Shown: piece by piece, positions 1-21,600 of the stretch
Layout of the letters: each line of letters starts with the position of its first letter
Position numbering within the stretch: the stretch's first letter is position 1
NCBI RefSeq assembly: GCF_033807715.1
Contig: NC_084596.1
Coordinates: 34,052,379 to 34,116,378 of the forward strand
Direction: 5' to 3'
Length of the DNA stretch: 64,000 nt
DNA from: Cololabis saira
Taxonomy: Eukaryota > Chordata > Actinopteri > Beloniformes > Belonidae
Translations under genes and position numbers: made by a program
The notes under the pieces: model-generated
The model's database searches: none
Told to the model about the DNA's origin: nothing
The model's input: only the letters and a program-made list of their open reading frames with translations

Positions 1-1878
<1,878 letters not shown>

Positions 1879-2788
1879 CACCGGCCGCAGCGGTTTCTTC
1901 TGGCGGCCTTCTTTTCTTCACTTTCATTAATATCAGTGCCTCGTCCTCTTTCATTACCCTTCTCCCAGTCCAAGGAAAAAAAAAAGAAAAAAACCCGCCT
2001 TTGGTTTTCTCTGGATGGGGTGGCGGCAGGACCCGGGGTGGTGGAGGAGCTGCAGCTGGGTGCGGGAGTGTCACAGGGTTTGCGTTTTTTACACGGCGGT
2101 CACTTGCACTGGAGCGCAGCGGGCCAGCAGCGTCGCCAGCTCGCCATCACTGACAACGAGACACGTTTCTGACCGGTTCATTGTGCTCTGTGTCCATTCA
2201 CTCGAAGCTCGGACAAAGCAAGAACAAGTAGTGAAAACAACACTTTCCCATCTACAACCAGTCTTTTGTGTGCTGCAGCTGAAGTCACAAGTGTCCTCCA
2301 GTACTTGTAAAAACCAAAGTGAGTGAGTGGTTAGAAACCAAAAAAACTGATAATTGGGGACAACATGAAACTAAAACAGTGCCCCTTTAGTTTTGCCTCA
2401 TGTCTTTCATGTAAAGACACACTACGTATAACTGCAGTTGGCACACAAGACCTGACGCCAAGAGCAGATCCCGCTAATTTAACGGCAGGAAGGAGATATT
2501 CACCCTCCTATGCAGCAAACTTTACATGTAGCAAACTTTTTGAGTGACCGTTACTGTAAACATACCTGAGAGAGCTGCACCTCCTCTTGAACTGTTGTTG
2601 AGGAGGTCGAACACGATTGTGATGAATGAGCTCACACTTGATGTTTTCAGCCTTTTCAGATAGAACACTTTATCTTTTTATAATCCTAGACTAAGATATT
2701 GTCAACAATGAAACTGTGCCGGAGTTACTGTAACGGGGGGGACGGCCCCAGAATTACATTTAAATACAACAATGCAGGCTTAGCTCGG

Positions 2789-2807
2789 AGCGCCCCCTGG
2801 TGGCCAC
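2789..2807 (-). promoter_or_regulatory. CTCF-type binding motif
   Basis: On the minus strand this reads GTGGCCACCAGGGGGCGCT, an essentially perfect match to the vertebrate CTCF core consensus (CCASYAGRKGGCGCT). It lies about 900 bp after the PDE4 stop codon. The motif match is seen directly; occupancy is inference. Confidence 0.6.
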
Positions 2808-4353
2808 AAGTGGAAATGAAGGTCTGGTACTAAGGCCGTTTGATCTTGAAAGGAAACTACATTTAAACTGTCTTTTGGTTATTTTCTTTCACTTCTGTCA
2901 CTTTTTCTTGTACAAAAAAATAGTATTCGTTTTTCTTGGTATATATTTTTATCAGTTTGCCTTTAAGTTGAAGCACTTTTTGATTTAGTCCACTGCTCGC
3001 CCCAAACCGTGTTTATTTTAAGCCAAAACGTGAACACGATGACATCTATTGAAACAGAAACAACAGCCATAAAATAAACGGCACCGTGCAGCTGGAAATA
3101 TATTCAACCTTATCTTCAGATCCATTTCTCACCTTGTGTTTTTCATAGCATCTACTTGCATAAATGACTTCACTGAGGGCGAGCGTGACAGAAGTATTAA
3201 GGTTACAAGGACAGTTGGTGACATTATAGTAACTGTTTAGAAAAAACAAATACATCAGATGTTACCAAAAGACAGTTGCCTGTGCCAGAATTTTTCTATC
3301 TCTATCTGATCAATACTTTTGCTCTTTGCAGGGACATAGTCGATGACAAAACAAGTGCCCAGCAAGCATGACACAACCAGTACTGTAATTTCCATTTTGC
3401 CACTGGCTACTTTCCATCAGCGGCTGATATAGTCGGTTGATCATAGCGCCCTCCGTGCCAATCTGACCTCAGCGTCTCTCTTCCTTTTTTTCCTAACTCC
3501 TATTCAGATGGTGAATTGAAGCTTACTTTGTCTTAAAACTAGTGATATGTGGTTTTCCTAGGAGTAAAAGACTGGTCAGACTTTGTTTTTTCAAGTATTT
3601 GCAAAGAAAACAAACAAGCACTTTGAATGGTACTTTTACAGGTCTGCACTTCCGGTGGCGATGAAGATGTAAAGCGTGACTTTGCTACTGTTTTTCTTTT
3701 GTGTGTCGTTGAGCGGTCGTCTGGTGGAGTCGAGCTGCAGAGGAACGACCACTTTTCAAGTGTAGATAGTAGATGGTGGGGACTTTTTATAAAGAAATAG
3801 ATAAATCTGTTGAAATGCATGAAATTACAGATTGTAAAAAGTAAGAAGAGTTTATGTACTGCTTTTAAATTTTAAACTATGAATGATCTTATTTTATTTT
3901 ATTATAACAAAAAAAGAGCTGTTCACACACACACATACAGTATATACTTTTTTCCTTTGGAGCAAGTGTTTTTGCTCTTGTTTTTGTTGTTTTTGTGTGT
4001 CAATCCTCTCTGTAGCGTCAGCAGACCTCATGGGTGCCTTCAACACTACACTTTAACCAGCACAACGTACAGCATGCAAACATCAAGCCTGTGTCTCTGC
4101 TTTTCACTAATTCTTTAATTTTGTACATTTTCCTCACAGTACTTAATGTTGATTTTATTATTGTTCATGTTGTTTTCTGTTGTTGTTTTTTATTTATATG
4201 CTATCTGTCAGAACAATGAGACAATTGAGTAAAGTATTTTTGTGTAGTTTTATGTACTATCAAGGCAGAAGGAACAGATTTCAACTATTACTAAGCTTTT
4301 TTTTCCTTCTCATTTCTTTAGGTCAAAAAATTACATAAAACATTAGGAAAACA

Positions 4354-4384
4354 TTGTTTGTTTGTTTGTTTGTTTGTTTGTTTT
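4354..4384 (+). repeat. (TTTG)n microsatellite
   Basis: Short perfect run of the tetranucleotide TTTG/GTTT, about seven copies, in the presumed PDE4 3' UTR. Confidence 0.9.
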
Positions 4385-4914
4385 GGCTGTGTAGAACAAA
4401 GTTGAGTGACGGATTCCTTCCTGGGTTTTCTGAAGCATCTCATTCCTGTCTTCCTCTGTTTGCACTGATCTCACCTGATTGTTTATCAATGATACTGCGG
4501 CACGTGTGGATCTGAGACTTGTTGAAACGTTGAAATAATGATGTAATCATGCAGCCTTAACAGTCTTTGCAGGTGAGTTATTCTGCTCTTAGTGGTTTCA
4601 CACATGAGAACCTGATGAGATGATGTGGCTCTGACAATCCAGGCGCTGCAGTTTAACTGTGGGTCTGCTAGAACTCTTTCCAACTACAACTGTAGGCCTT
4701 TCCAATAAAGGAGAAACACTTCACTGTCTAATGTCATGCTTTATGCCTATAATAACTACAACACCAGCATAAATAATACCATTAAATAACTAATCAACTG
4801 GGCTGTAAAATACTGGGATTTCTCTTTAACATGCCACCACAGCTGCACAATGGTTCCTGTCATTTCTAAGAAGCTTCTTACGTCTCATCTGGGATTTTTT
4901 CTCCAGAGGTCTCC

Positions 4915-5935
4915 AGTTTGGCCATCAGGTGGCCTTGGTGGTGATCCCTGGTCTGAATCCCAGCAGTGGTCCTGTCTGTGTGGAGTTTGGGCGTTCTCCC
5001 TGAGCTTGCATTGGTTTTCTCTGGGTACTTCCTCCCGCACTCAGTACACGTGTATGTCAGGTTAGTTAGAGACTGTAAATGACCCATAGGGGTGGGGGCT
5101 TTGTGGCTCTACAATGAGCTGGAGACCTGTTCAGGGTTTACCCCTGCCATCAGAGGTGTCAAAAGTATTCACATTCATTACTCAGGTAGAAGAATAGATA
5201 CTACTAGAGTTTAAAAATACTCCTGTAGAAGTTGAAGTATCAACTCAAGTTTTTTACTCAAGTAAAAGTATAAAAGTACTGGTTTCAAAACTACTTAAAG
5301 TATAAAAGTAAAAATAATGTAAGGGGGAAAAAAGCCATGAAGGACAAAAGCCATTGAAAATGAATGCATCTTAGTATAATGCAAATATACTAAAGAACCA
5401 TATATGTGTACTATTGAGCATTAACATGTGTTTCAGAGAGCAGAAGATATGATGACTAGTTGCCTATAAGTATTGTAATGGTGCAAAAAGTCAAACTTCA
5501 GAGGCATGTTATCATTCTAACCTTTATTGGAATGTACATCCAAGTTTAGTTGCAGGAATCTGAGGGAACGGATGTAAGAACAAAACTGGACAAGAACATC
5601 TAAAACAACCACAACCAAATTCACTCTATCCGGATGGAGCAATTTAACTGGATAGTTTTTTTTTAAAGGCCGAAATGAAGTAGAGTAACGAGGCTGTTTT
5701 TAAAATGTAAGGAGTAAAAAGTACAGATAATTGCGTGAAAATGTAAGGAGTAAAAGTAAAAAGTCGTGTGAAAAATAATTACTCCAGTGAAGTATAGATA
5801 ACCAAAATTTCTACTTAAGTAAGGTAACGAAGTATTTGTACTTCGTTACTTGACACCTCTGCCTGCCATGCACCCATAGACAGCTGGGACATGGGACCCC
5901 TAACAGGAATAGGTGGCTTTAATGAAGGGATGGAT
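4915..5935. repeat. Old interspersed repeat split by a hAT insertion
   Basis: The two flanks of the element at 5151-5861 look like one older dispersed fish repeat. The left part (about 4915-5150) carries the TGGAGTTTG, GGGTACTTCCTCC and GAGACTGTAAATG landmarks. The right part (5862-5935) resumes with CCATAGACAGCTGGGA and ends in GGGATGGATG. I recognise this pattern from fish genomes but cannot name the family securely. Confidence 0.5.
5151..5861. mobile_element. Non-autonomous hAT element, copy 1
   Basis: A 711-bp element with ends CAGAGGTGTCAAAAGTATT and the complementary TACTTGACACCTCTG, flanked by the 8-bp duplication CCTGCCAT at 5143-5150 and 5862-5869. CAG...CTG termini plus an 8-bp duplication indicate hAT. 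The inside is full of AAGTAAAAGTA-like motifs and lacks a transposase frame. A second copy of the same family lies at 62177-62871 and looks about 95% or more identical by eye. Confidence 0.93.
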
Positions 5936-6070
5936 GTCGATCTCTTTGAGGCTTGACAACCTCTGTGGTATCACTTTACCTTATAGTTTTGTCCACACTT
6001 TCTAAATAGGGATCACTCCTGATTCCCAATATCTTCATATTTTTCGCTTTGGCTTAACGTTTTGGATGAT

Positions 6071-6199
6071 AATGAATGAATGAATGAATGAATGAATGAA
6101 TGAATGAATGAATGAATGAATGAATGAATGAATGAATGAATGAATGAATGAATGAATGAATGAACGAACGAACGAACGAACGAACGGATGAATGAATGA
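6071..6199 (+). repeat. (AATG)n microsatellite with AACG variants
   Basis: About 32 tandem tetranucleotides, AATG for most of the length and AACG in a block near 6163-6186. The block is a run of transitions consistent with CpG gain or spread of one variant. Confidence 0.95.
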
Positions 6200-6439
6200 A
6201 GCCTTTATTTCCACTAGTGATGCAGGGAGATTTTGATGCACTCATAGTTCAATAACACGTGATACATATTAAGAAAAAAAAGAAAATACTCAGGACAGTA
6301 GAAAAATACAAATAGTCCAAAGGTTATAAATACATAGACATAAATATGTACAAGTGTGTGGGTATTTCCCAGTAACAGATTCTGCGCATGTGATGAGGTA
6401 GTGTGGTGAGGTAGACACTGTTAGGAACGTTTGTTGAGA

Positions 6440-7745
6440 GATAGGATTACTTTAGGGAAAATGTAACGAGTGTGTTTGTCTGTGATGTCATTGACCTGTA
6501 TCTCTTCCTTGAGGGAAGAGGGTCAAGGAGGCGGCGTCCAGGGTGGGAAGTGTATGCTTGAATGATTTTGGCTCTAGAGAGGTAGCAGGTGTCAGCTATA
6601 TCCTCAAGTGATGGGAGATGGCAGCCCAGGATCTTTTGAGCTGACTTGATGACCCTCTGTAGGGCTCTCCTGTCTGCTGCTGTGCATCCTGCGTACCTCA
6701 CGGTGAGTCCGTATGTTAGGATCGCTGAGCGATAGAAAGATAGATAGAAAGATAGATAGACAATAAAATGAAATAAAAACAAATAAAATAAAATAAATAT
6801 ATATCTAGGCACATTCACCCCTCCACACATACATCAACACATGGACATTACAAGAACTTTCATCAACATACAATAATTTTTTGTTATTGCACATTAGCTC
6901 CTCTTTTGTTAAGGGTGGTTATTGCTGTTGGGTAAAAGCTGTGTTTGAGTCTGTTTGTCCTTGTTTTCATGAGTCTGTATCGTTGCCCAGATGGCAGCAG
7001 TTCCAACAGTGAGTGTCCGGGGTGTGAAGTGTCTTTTATCATATTTTGGGCTTTTTTCTGACAACGGGAGTGGTGGAGGTGTTCCAGTGTGGAGAGAGGG
7101 CAGATGATGATCTTCTGGGCGGTGGATATGACCCTCTGGAGGTCTTTCCTCTGAGCTGCTGTACAGCTGCTGTACCAGGTGCAGATACAGTATGTCAGAA
7201 TGCTCTCGATGGAGGCTCGGTAGAAGGACACCAGCAGCCTCTGTGTAATGTTCTCCCTCCTGAGGATCCTGAGGGAGTACAGTCTCTGCTGGGCCTTTTT
7301 CAGCAGCTCAGAGGTGTTCACCCTCCAGGTCAGGTTCTCCTTAATGTGGACTCCCAGGTACCGGAAGTTGGCTACCCTCTCTAAACAATCCCTGCTGATG
7401 ATGAGTATGTCTGCAATGATTGTGTTAACAGCAGAGCTGTAGTCAACAAAAAGCATCTGGACATAAGAGTCACTGTTCTCCAAGTGCTGCAGTGCTGTGT
7501 GGAGAGTGATGGCACCCTCAGTGGATCACTTCTCCATGCAGGTGAAATGATGAGTGTCAACGGTGGGAGGGAGGATGGGTCTCAGGATTAATTTCTCAAT
7601 GCACTTGGTGACAATGGGAGTGAGGGGGGTGGGTCTGTTATCAGTTAGGTTTTCTACTGTAGGCTTATTCAGGATAAGGATGATAGTAGCAGATTTAAAT
7701 CAGGCTGGAACGGACACCTGCACCAGGGCCTGTCTTGGCTAGCCG
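6440..7745 (-). mobile_element. Degenerate LINE fragments (CR1/L2/Rex1-like reverse transcriptase C-terminus)
   Basis: Two stretches encode, on the minus strand, the typical region after the reverse transcriptase palm. 7483-6884 holds [25 protein letters not shown] and [10 protein letters not shown], then [18 protein letters not shown] and [10 protein letters not shown]. 6830-6447 repeats a similar block (CTAADRRALQRVIKSAQKI, LPSRKRYRSM), so two related 3' ends lie head to tail. In the larger copy the palm motif LFVDYSSA is joined almost directly to the post-palm region, showing an internal deletion. The surrounding + strand at about 7500-7745 continues the same element. Neither copy is functional. 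Confidence 0.75.
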
Positions 7746-7899
7746 CTTCTTAGGTTCACTGCTTCAAACAGCTGTCTCACTTAGTGTTCCTGCTTCCTGC
7801 ACAGTTCAGTTCCTCAACCAAGGAAACGGTGTCGGAAATATCTAATTACTTTCAATGCCTTTTATTTCACTATCTAGGAAGTGTGTGTTTTTTTTTAGA

Positions 7900-8870
7900 G
7901 TATTTTATTTTCAGCATGTTTCAAGGTATACATGAAAACACAAACACAGAACCTCAAACCCCTGCCCAGCCCACCCATCAACAACAACAAAAAAATAAAA
8001 AAAGAGAGAAAACATAAATAACAAATAAATTAGGAAAAAACGGTTGAGAGGCAAGGTAGACAACAGTAAGCACTGACAGCAAAATAAAGCTTATAAATCT
8101 ACAACCCGTCCATCATAGAGGCTTCATAGAGGCTGACAATGTGTCCATATATGCCAAATAAGGTTGCCACATCTCTGTAAAAGTATGATAGTCTTTCCTG
8201 AGTGTATATGTCATTTTTTCAAGTGAAACACAGCTATTCATTTCTGAAACCCATCTTCCTATCGAAAGTTGGGAGTCAGACTTCCATGTGATGGCGATAC
8301 ACTTCCTGGTAACACACAAGGTCAGTGAGAGAAACTTCTTTTGAGCTTTTCTTAATCGTGCATCAATATTTGTAGTATCTCCTAATAAACAGGTTTAAGG
8401 ATCTAATGGAAGATGCACTCCTAGAAGTTTTGTCATGATGTCAGAATGTGTTACGTTTTGTGCATAACCAAGTGCAGTGCAGTTTTGAGCTCTCTTCTAT
8501 ACTACATCTAAATGACAGGCTGGATATCTCAGGTTTATATTTATGCAATTTCAGTGGCGTAAGATAGGACTGATGGAGAAAGTTATAATAGGTCAACCTG
8601 TATCTGGAGTTAATAGTGGCAGTTAGACTTTTTTGACACAATTCAGACCAGAGCTCTGTACCCATTGTCACACCCAAGTCGAACTCCCATTTCTGCCTTG
8701 ATTTATGTAAATCTGGGAAGTGTGAATTTTTAATGGCATTGTAGAAATTGTATTATTACTTTGATACCATTTACCAATTACTTTTACCATTATGTCTTCC
8801 TTAGTAGAACTGTGTGAACTGAAGTACTGATGAAGTAAATAATGACAGCACAAAAAAGTGAAGCAAAAAA
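7900..8870 (-). mobile_element. Tx1/L1-like LINE ORF2 3' remnant
   Basis: Read on the minus strand, 8853-8441 gives ELWSELCQKSLTATINSRYR, followed by YNFLHQSYLTPLKLHKYKPE and LHCTWLCTK. 8319-8113 gives KCIAITWKSDSQLSIGRWVS followed by EMNSCVSLEKMTYTLRKDY. These are the zinc-binding and C-terminal segments of fish L1/Tx1-type ORF2 proteins. Frames are broken by stops and shifts, so this is a dead 5'-truncated copy; an A-rich tract near 7985-8000 may belong to another insertion. Confidence 0.7.
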
Positions 8871-9110
8871 AGGCTCAGGAGTAAACTGATTATTTTTTCA
8901 GATATTATTCATATATACACACACACACACACACGCATGCGGGGAAGGGGGTAAAAAGGTAAAAAAGTAAAATATATATATAATTACAAAATATGGACAG
9001 TATATACACATTGCAGTGGAGATAAAAAGATAAAAAATATAAGATAGAAAAATAGTGCAAAGGAAGAAAAACAGTGCAAAAAAGCAGGTGGAATGAGTGT
9101 GAGGTAGACA

Positions 9111-9216
<106 letters not shown>

Positions 9217-9249
9217 GCGGTGCTATAAATAGAAAGCAAACATCGGTAG

Positions 9250-9403
9250 GGTGATGCGGGGGGCGGGACTTGCAGAGCGGGTCTGCGGGATCTCCTCTCT
9301 GATTGGTCAGCTGTCCTGTCAATTACACTTACATTGTGCAGGTGCAAAGCTGGTCCAGAGCTAGCTGCTGCAGTGAAGCTGAGGGGAAAACACACTTTTC
9401 ACG
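9250..9403 (+). promoter_or_regulatory. rab3a: Candidate rab3a promoter and non-coding exon 1
   Basis: A local GC-rich patch contains a GGGCGGG box (about 9261), a GATTGGTCAG inverted CCAAT box at about 9300 and a plausible splice donor ACG|GTAAAC with GT at 9404-9405. rab3a coding begins exactly at an intron acceptor (12804), so an upstream non-coding exon is required. This is the best candidate in the next 3.4 kb upstream, but no transcript evidence is available. Confidence 0.35.
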
Positions 9404-9972
9404 GTAAACCCTGCCTTTATTTATCATCATGAGGCCACGGTGGTTATTGCCACTGGCAGCAGATAGTATAGTGTTCACTCGTCGGTTATTAGGAGTGCGT
9501 TTTAGGTTGAAAATAGCGTGATAAACAAGTAAGAGTAACCTTCACATGACATATCTGGGATGCTTAGTTAGCTCCTGCTGTCACGTCTAAATGCATGTAA
9601 CGGTGGCTGCGAGGTATTCACGGAAAAAGTAGCGACGCCTGCGTTTAAATGTCTGACACTGCCGTGTTATTTGCATTACATTTGTGTCAGGACCGGTAGC
9701 TGAAGCTTCCTGTGGTGATCAATAGTTAACGAGACGCCTGGTATCGTTTTCCCGAGGTTTTTTCCCTAAGCTAACTTAGAGCATATTGCTTTTTTCAGAC
9801 TGCTGCTTTATTATGATGTCTTCAAAATTAATAGGTGGACTAAATGGACTAAAGTAAGCCTCTAGTTTACTGTGGCGTATAAAGGTGTGTTGGTGCGTCC
9901 ACAGGAAGGGTATTATTGGTTGTTCGGCCCGAGGCTCCTGGTTAGAGGATCAGGGTGATGAGAGCTGTAAGC

Positions 9973-11547
9973 TGCTCTGCTGTTTCCTGTCTGCTCTGTC
10001 TGCTCTGTCTGCTCTGCTGTCTGCTCTGCTCTGTCTGCTACTGTCTGCTCTGCTGTCTGCTCTGCTCTGTCTGCTCTGCTGTCTGCTCTGTCTGCTGTCT
10101 GCTCTGTTCTGTCTGCTCTGCTCTGTCTGCTACTGTCTGCTCTGCTGTCTGCTCTGCTGTCTGCTCTGTCTGCTCTGCTGTCTGCTCTGTCTGCTCTGCT
10201 GTCTGCTCTGTCTGCTACTGTCTGCTCTGCTGTCTGCTCTGCTCTGTCTGCTCTGTCTGCTCTGCTCTGTCTGCTACTGTCTGCTCTGCTGTCTGCTCTG
10301 CTCTGTCTGCTCTGTCTGCTCTGTCGTCTGCTACTGTCTGCTCTGCTGTCTGCTCTGTCTGCTCTGCTCTGTCTGCTCTGTCGTCTGCTCTGCTGTCTGC
10401 TAACATCTGCTGTCTGCTCTGTCTGCTCTGCTGTCTGCTCTGCTGTCTGCTCTGTCTGCTACTGTCTGCTCTGCTGTCTGCTCTGCTCTGTCTGCTCTGT
10501 CGTCTGCTCTGCTGTCTGCTAACATCTGCTGTCTGCTCTGTCTGCTCTGCTGTCTGCTCTGTCTGCTCTTCTCTGTCTGCTACTGTCTGCTCTGTCTGCT
10601 GTCTGCTCTGCTGTCTGCTCTGCTCTGTCTGCTACTGTCTGCTCTGCTGTCTGCTCTGCTGTCTGCTCTGTCTGCTCTGCTGTCTGCTCTGTCTGCTCTG
10701 CTGTCTGCTCTGTCTGCTCTGCTGTCTGCTCTGTCTGCTACTGTCTGCTCTGCTGTCTGCTCTGCTCTGTCTGCTCTGCTCTGTCTGCTACTGTCTGCTC
10801 TGCTGTCTGCTCTGCTCTGTCTGCTCTGTCTGCTCTGCTCTGTCTGCTCTGTCGTCTGCTCTGCTGTCTGCTAACATCTGCTGTCTGCTCTGTCTGCTCT
10901 GCTGTCTGCTCTGCTGTCTGCTCTGTCTGCTACTGTCTGCTCTGCTGTCTGCTCTGCTCTGTCTGCTCTGTCGTCTGCTCTGCTGTCTGCTAACATCTGC
11001 TGTCTGCTCTGTCTGCTCTGCTGTCTGCTCTGTCTGCTCTTCTCTGTCTGCTACTGTCTGCTCTGCTGTCTGCTCTGCTGTCTGCTCTGTCTGCTCTGCT
11101 GTCTGCGCTGTCTGCTCTGCTGTCTGCTCTGTCTGCTCTGCTGTCTGCTCTGCTGTCTGCTCTGCTGTCTGCGCTGTCTGCTCTGTCTGCTCTGCTGTCT
11201 GCGCTGTCTGCTCTGCTGTCTGCTCTGTCTGCTCTGTCGTCTGCTCTGCTGTCTGCTCTGCTGTCTGCTCTGTCTGTCTGCTCTGCTGTCTGCTCTGCTG
11301 TCTGCTCTGTCTGCTCTGCTGTCTGCTCTGTCTGCTCTGTCGTCTGCTCTGCTGTCTGCTCTGTCTGCTCTGCTGTCTGCTCTGTCTGCTCTGTCGTCTG
11401 CTCTGCTGTCTGCTCTGCTGTCTGCTCTGCTGTCTGCTCTGCTGTCTGCTCTGTCTGCTCTGTCTGCTGTCTGCTCTGCTGTCTGCTCTGTCTGCTCTGC
11501 TGTCTGCTCTGCTGTCTGCTCTGTCTGCTGTCTGCTCTGCTATCTGC
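9973..11547 (+). repeat. 1.58-kb TCTG/CTGCTCTG minisatellite with 471-bp higher-order period
   Basis: The whole interval is built from short blocks such as CTGCTCTGCTGT, CTGCTCTGTC and CTGCTACTGT. Rare variants act as markers. TAACATCTGC occurs at 10401, 10520, 10872 and 10991, spaced 119, 352 and 119 bp. The variant GCTCTTCTCTG recurs at the same 471-bp offset (near 10566 and 11037), so a 471-bp block has been duplicated. Because the unit contains no + strand stop codon in one frame, a 533-codon Leu/Cys/Ser/Ala/Val frame runs through it; this is not a gene. Confidence 0.95.
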
Positions 11548-12039
11548 AGGAGGTAAAGGTGTGCGTCCCGTCTCCCACCAGTGTGAAGCTGCAGTGCTCC
11601 GTGATTTTAATGACTTGTACTGACGCAGCGACTTTGCAGGACTGCTGCATCAATTTCCTGATAAAAAAAAATTATTAAGGACCGATTGCTCAGATAGCTG
11701 TATCTGACGTCAGAGAGATAATAATATTATTTAATGAGTGTTCGCAGCAGGAAACACGCCCTCTTTCTTGTCTAGATTAAACAGGAGAGAAAAAAAGAAT
11801 GAATACTTAGATAAATCTGGTCTTTACCAGTTCACAAAATCTTATCAAAAATGCAAGAGCACTGTGGTGATCAAATGTGGTTTTATCTGTCAGAATGTAT
11901 GGATCACCATCAGTTTACTATCAAGGTCTGCACAAGTCTATTAATGACTTATTGATGTAAACGAGGTGTATTAGAACAGGGAAACATCTAACTCATGCAG
12001 GACACTGGGTCTTAAATTGAAGAATATGTCATTGAAAGT

Positions 12040-12570
12040 CCATTCTTTTACAGCAAGAAACATTCAAAACAGATGTCTATATTCCCGAGCACGGACATCC
12101 TACCAAGTTCTACCCAAGTCAAGAACTTGCAATGTTTATAGAAGTGACAGAAATGGCCCACATCTCAACCACAACAGGCTACAAATTAAAGTCTGTGAGA
12201 GAGGGTTTATAAATAGACGGCAAGCCTATAAAAAGATAAAGACAGAACTCTCCATTCATCTCCCAAAGATGAGTTGGCTCAATCAGGAACCTGCCATCGC
12301 CAGGATGGCCAAACTCCAAAAGACAAAGAAACAAGCTGGAGCTCACTACCTGCCAGTTGCATGAACAAAAGAAAATGAGTTCATACATCAGGACCATTAT
12401 TCCAGGGACTAGCAAAAAGAAAAAAAAATGGCCCAGTTAAAGTTCAAATTTCGATCTCATTGAGATTCTGTTGTAAAACCCTAAGAGGGCAGGATATAAA
12501 CGAATGCCTGCAAACCTCGATGACATGAAGCAACTCTGTAAAAATAGAACTGACTAAACTGAATAAACAG
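12040..12570 (+). mobile_element. Degenerate Tc1-like transposase remnant
   Basis: Only the right-hand part is recognisable: GGCCCAGTTAAAGTTCAAAT and CTCATTGAGATTCTGTTG around 12430-12473, then AAACCTCGATGACATGAAGC near 12513. These resemble the segment around the last catalytic residue of Tc1 transposases (WPSQSPDLNPIE in intact copies). Frames are broken throughout and no inverted termini could be matched. Confidence 0.4.
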
Positions 12571-12803
12571 AAGTGACCGATGAGATCATACAGAAACCAT
12601 CATTTCAAGTTGTTGCTCCTCAGACTGGTTTTACAAGCTACTGAATCATTCAATGTTGGGACTTTTTTAACTTGCTGCTTTATGTCTTGAAAGTGTGGTT
12701 GCTTCTGCAGATGAATCTTAATAAGAAATTGCACAAGAATTAAACATTTCCTTAAGCGTCTTCACTTTTGCCAGTAACTTTGTGAACTTTCTTTCATGCA
12801 TAG

Positions 12804-21599
<8,796 letters not shown>

Positions 21600-21600
<1 letters not shown>

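Larger units (their letters stand above)
1879..4730 (+). other. pde4c: Putative long PDE4 3' UTR and downstream DNA
   Basis: No further exon is visible after the stop codon at 1876-1878. The first consensus AATAAA that is a plausible transcript end is at 4704-4709, which would give a 3' UTR near 2.8 kb. An A-rich tract lies at about 1975-1996 and a TTTG tract at about 4354-4383. I see no inserted element with clear ends here. The UTR end is a guess from the signal alone; an earlier non-canonical site is possible. Confidence 0.4.
9404..12803 (+). other. rab3a: rab3a intron 1 (putative)
   Basis: Holds the TCTG minisatellite (9973-11547). From about 12040 to 12570 there is a degenerate DNA-transposon remnant; GGCCCAGTTAAAGTTCAAAT followed by TCTCATTGAGATTCTGTTG near 12430 resembles the Tc1 transposase C-terminal coding stretch. 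The acceptor TTTCATGCATAG ends at 12803, immediately before the start codon. I see no gene inside. Confidence 0.5.

Noticed and set aside
9973..11547. CRISPR-like array or bacterial repeat locus
   Set aside because: There are no unique spacers between fixed repeats; units are short, overlapping variants of one motif inside a vertebrate intron.
9955..11556. 533-codon open reading frame on the plus strand
   Set aside because: It is produced entirely by the TCTG/CTGCTCTG minisatellite, whose unit has no stop in that frame. Composition is only Leu, Cys, Ser, Ala, Val plus rare Thr/Tyr, and it has no homology or start context.
12017..12364. 115-codon plus-strand frame
   Set aside because: Lies in degenerate Tc1-like sequence inside rab3a intron 1; Lys/Arg-rich composition but no recognisable intact domain or splice context.
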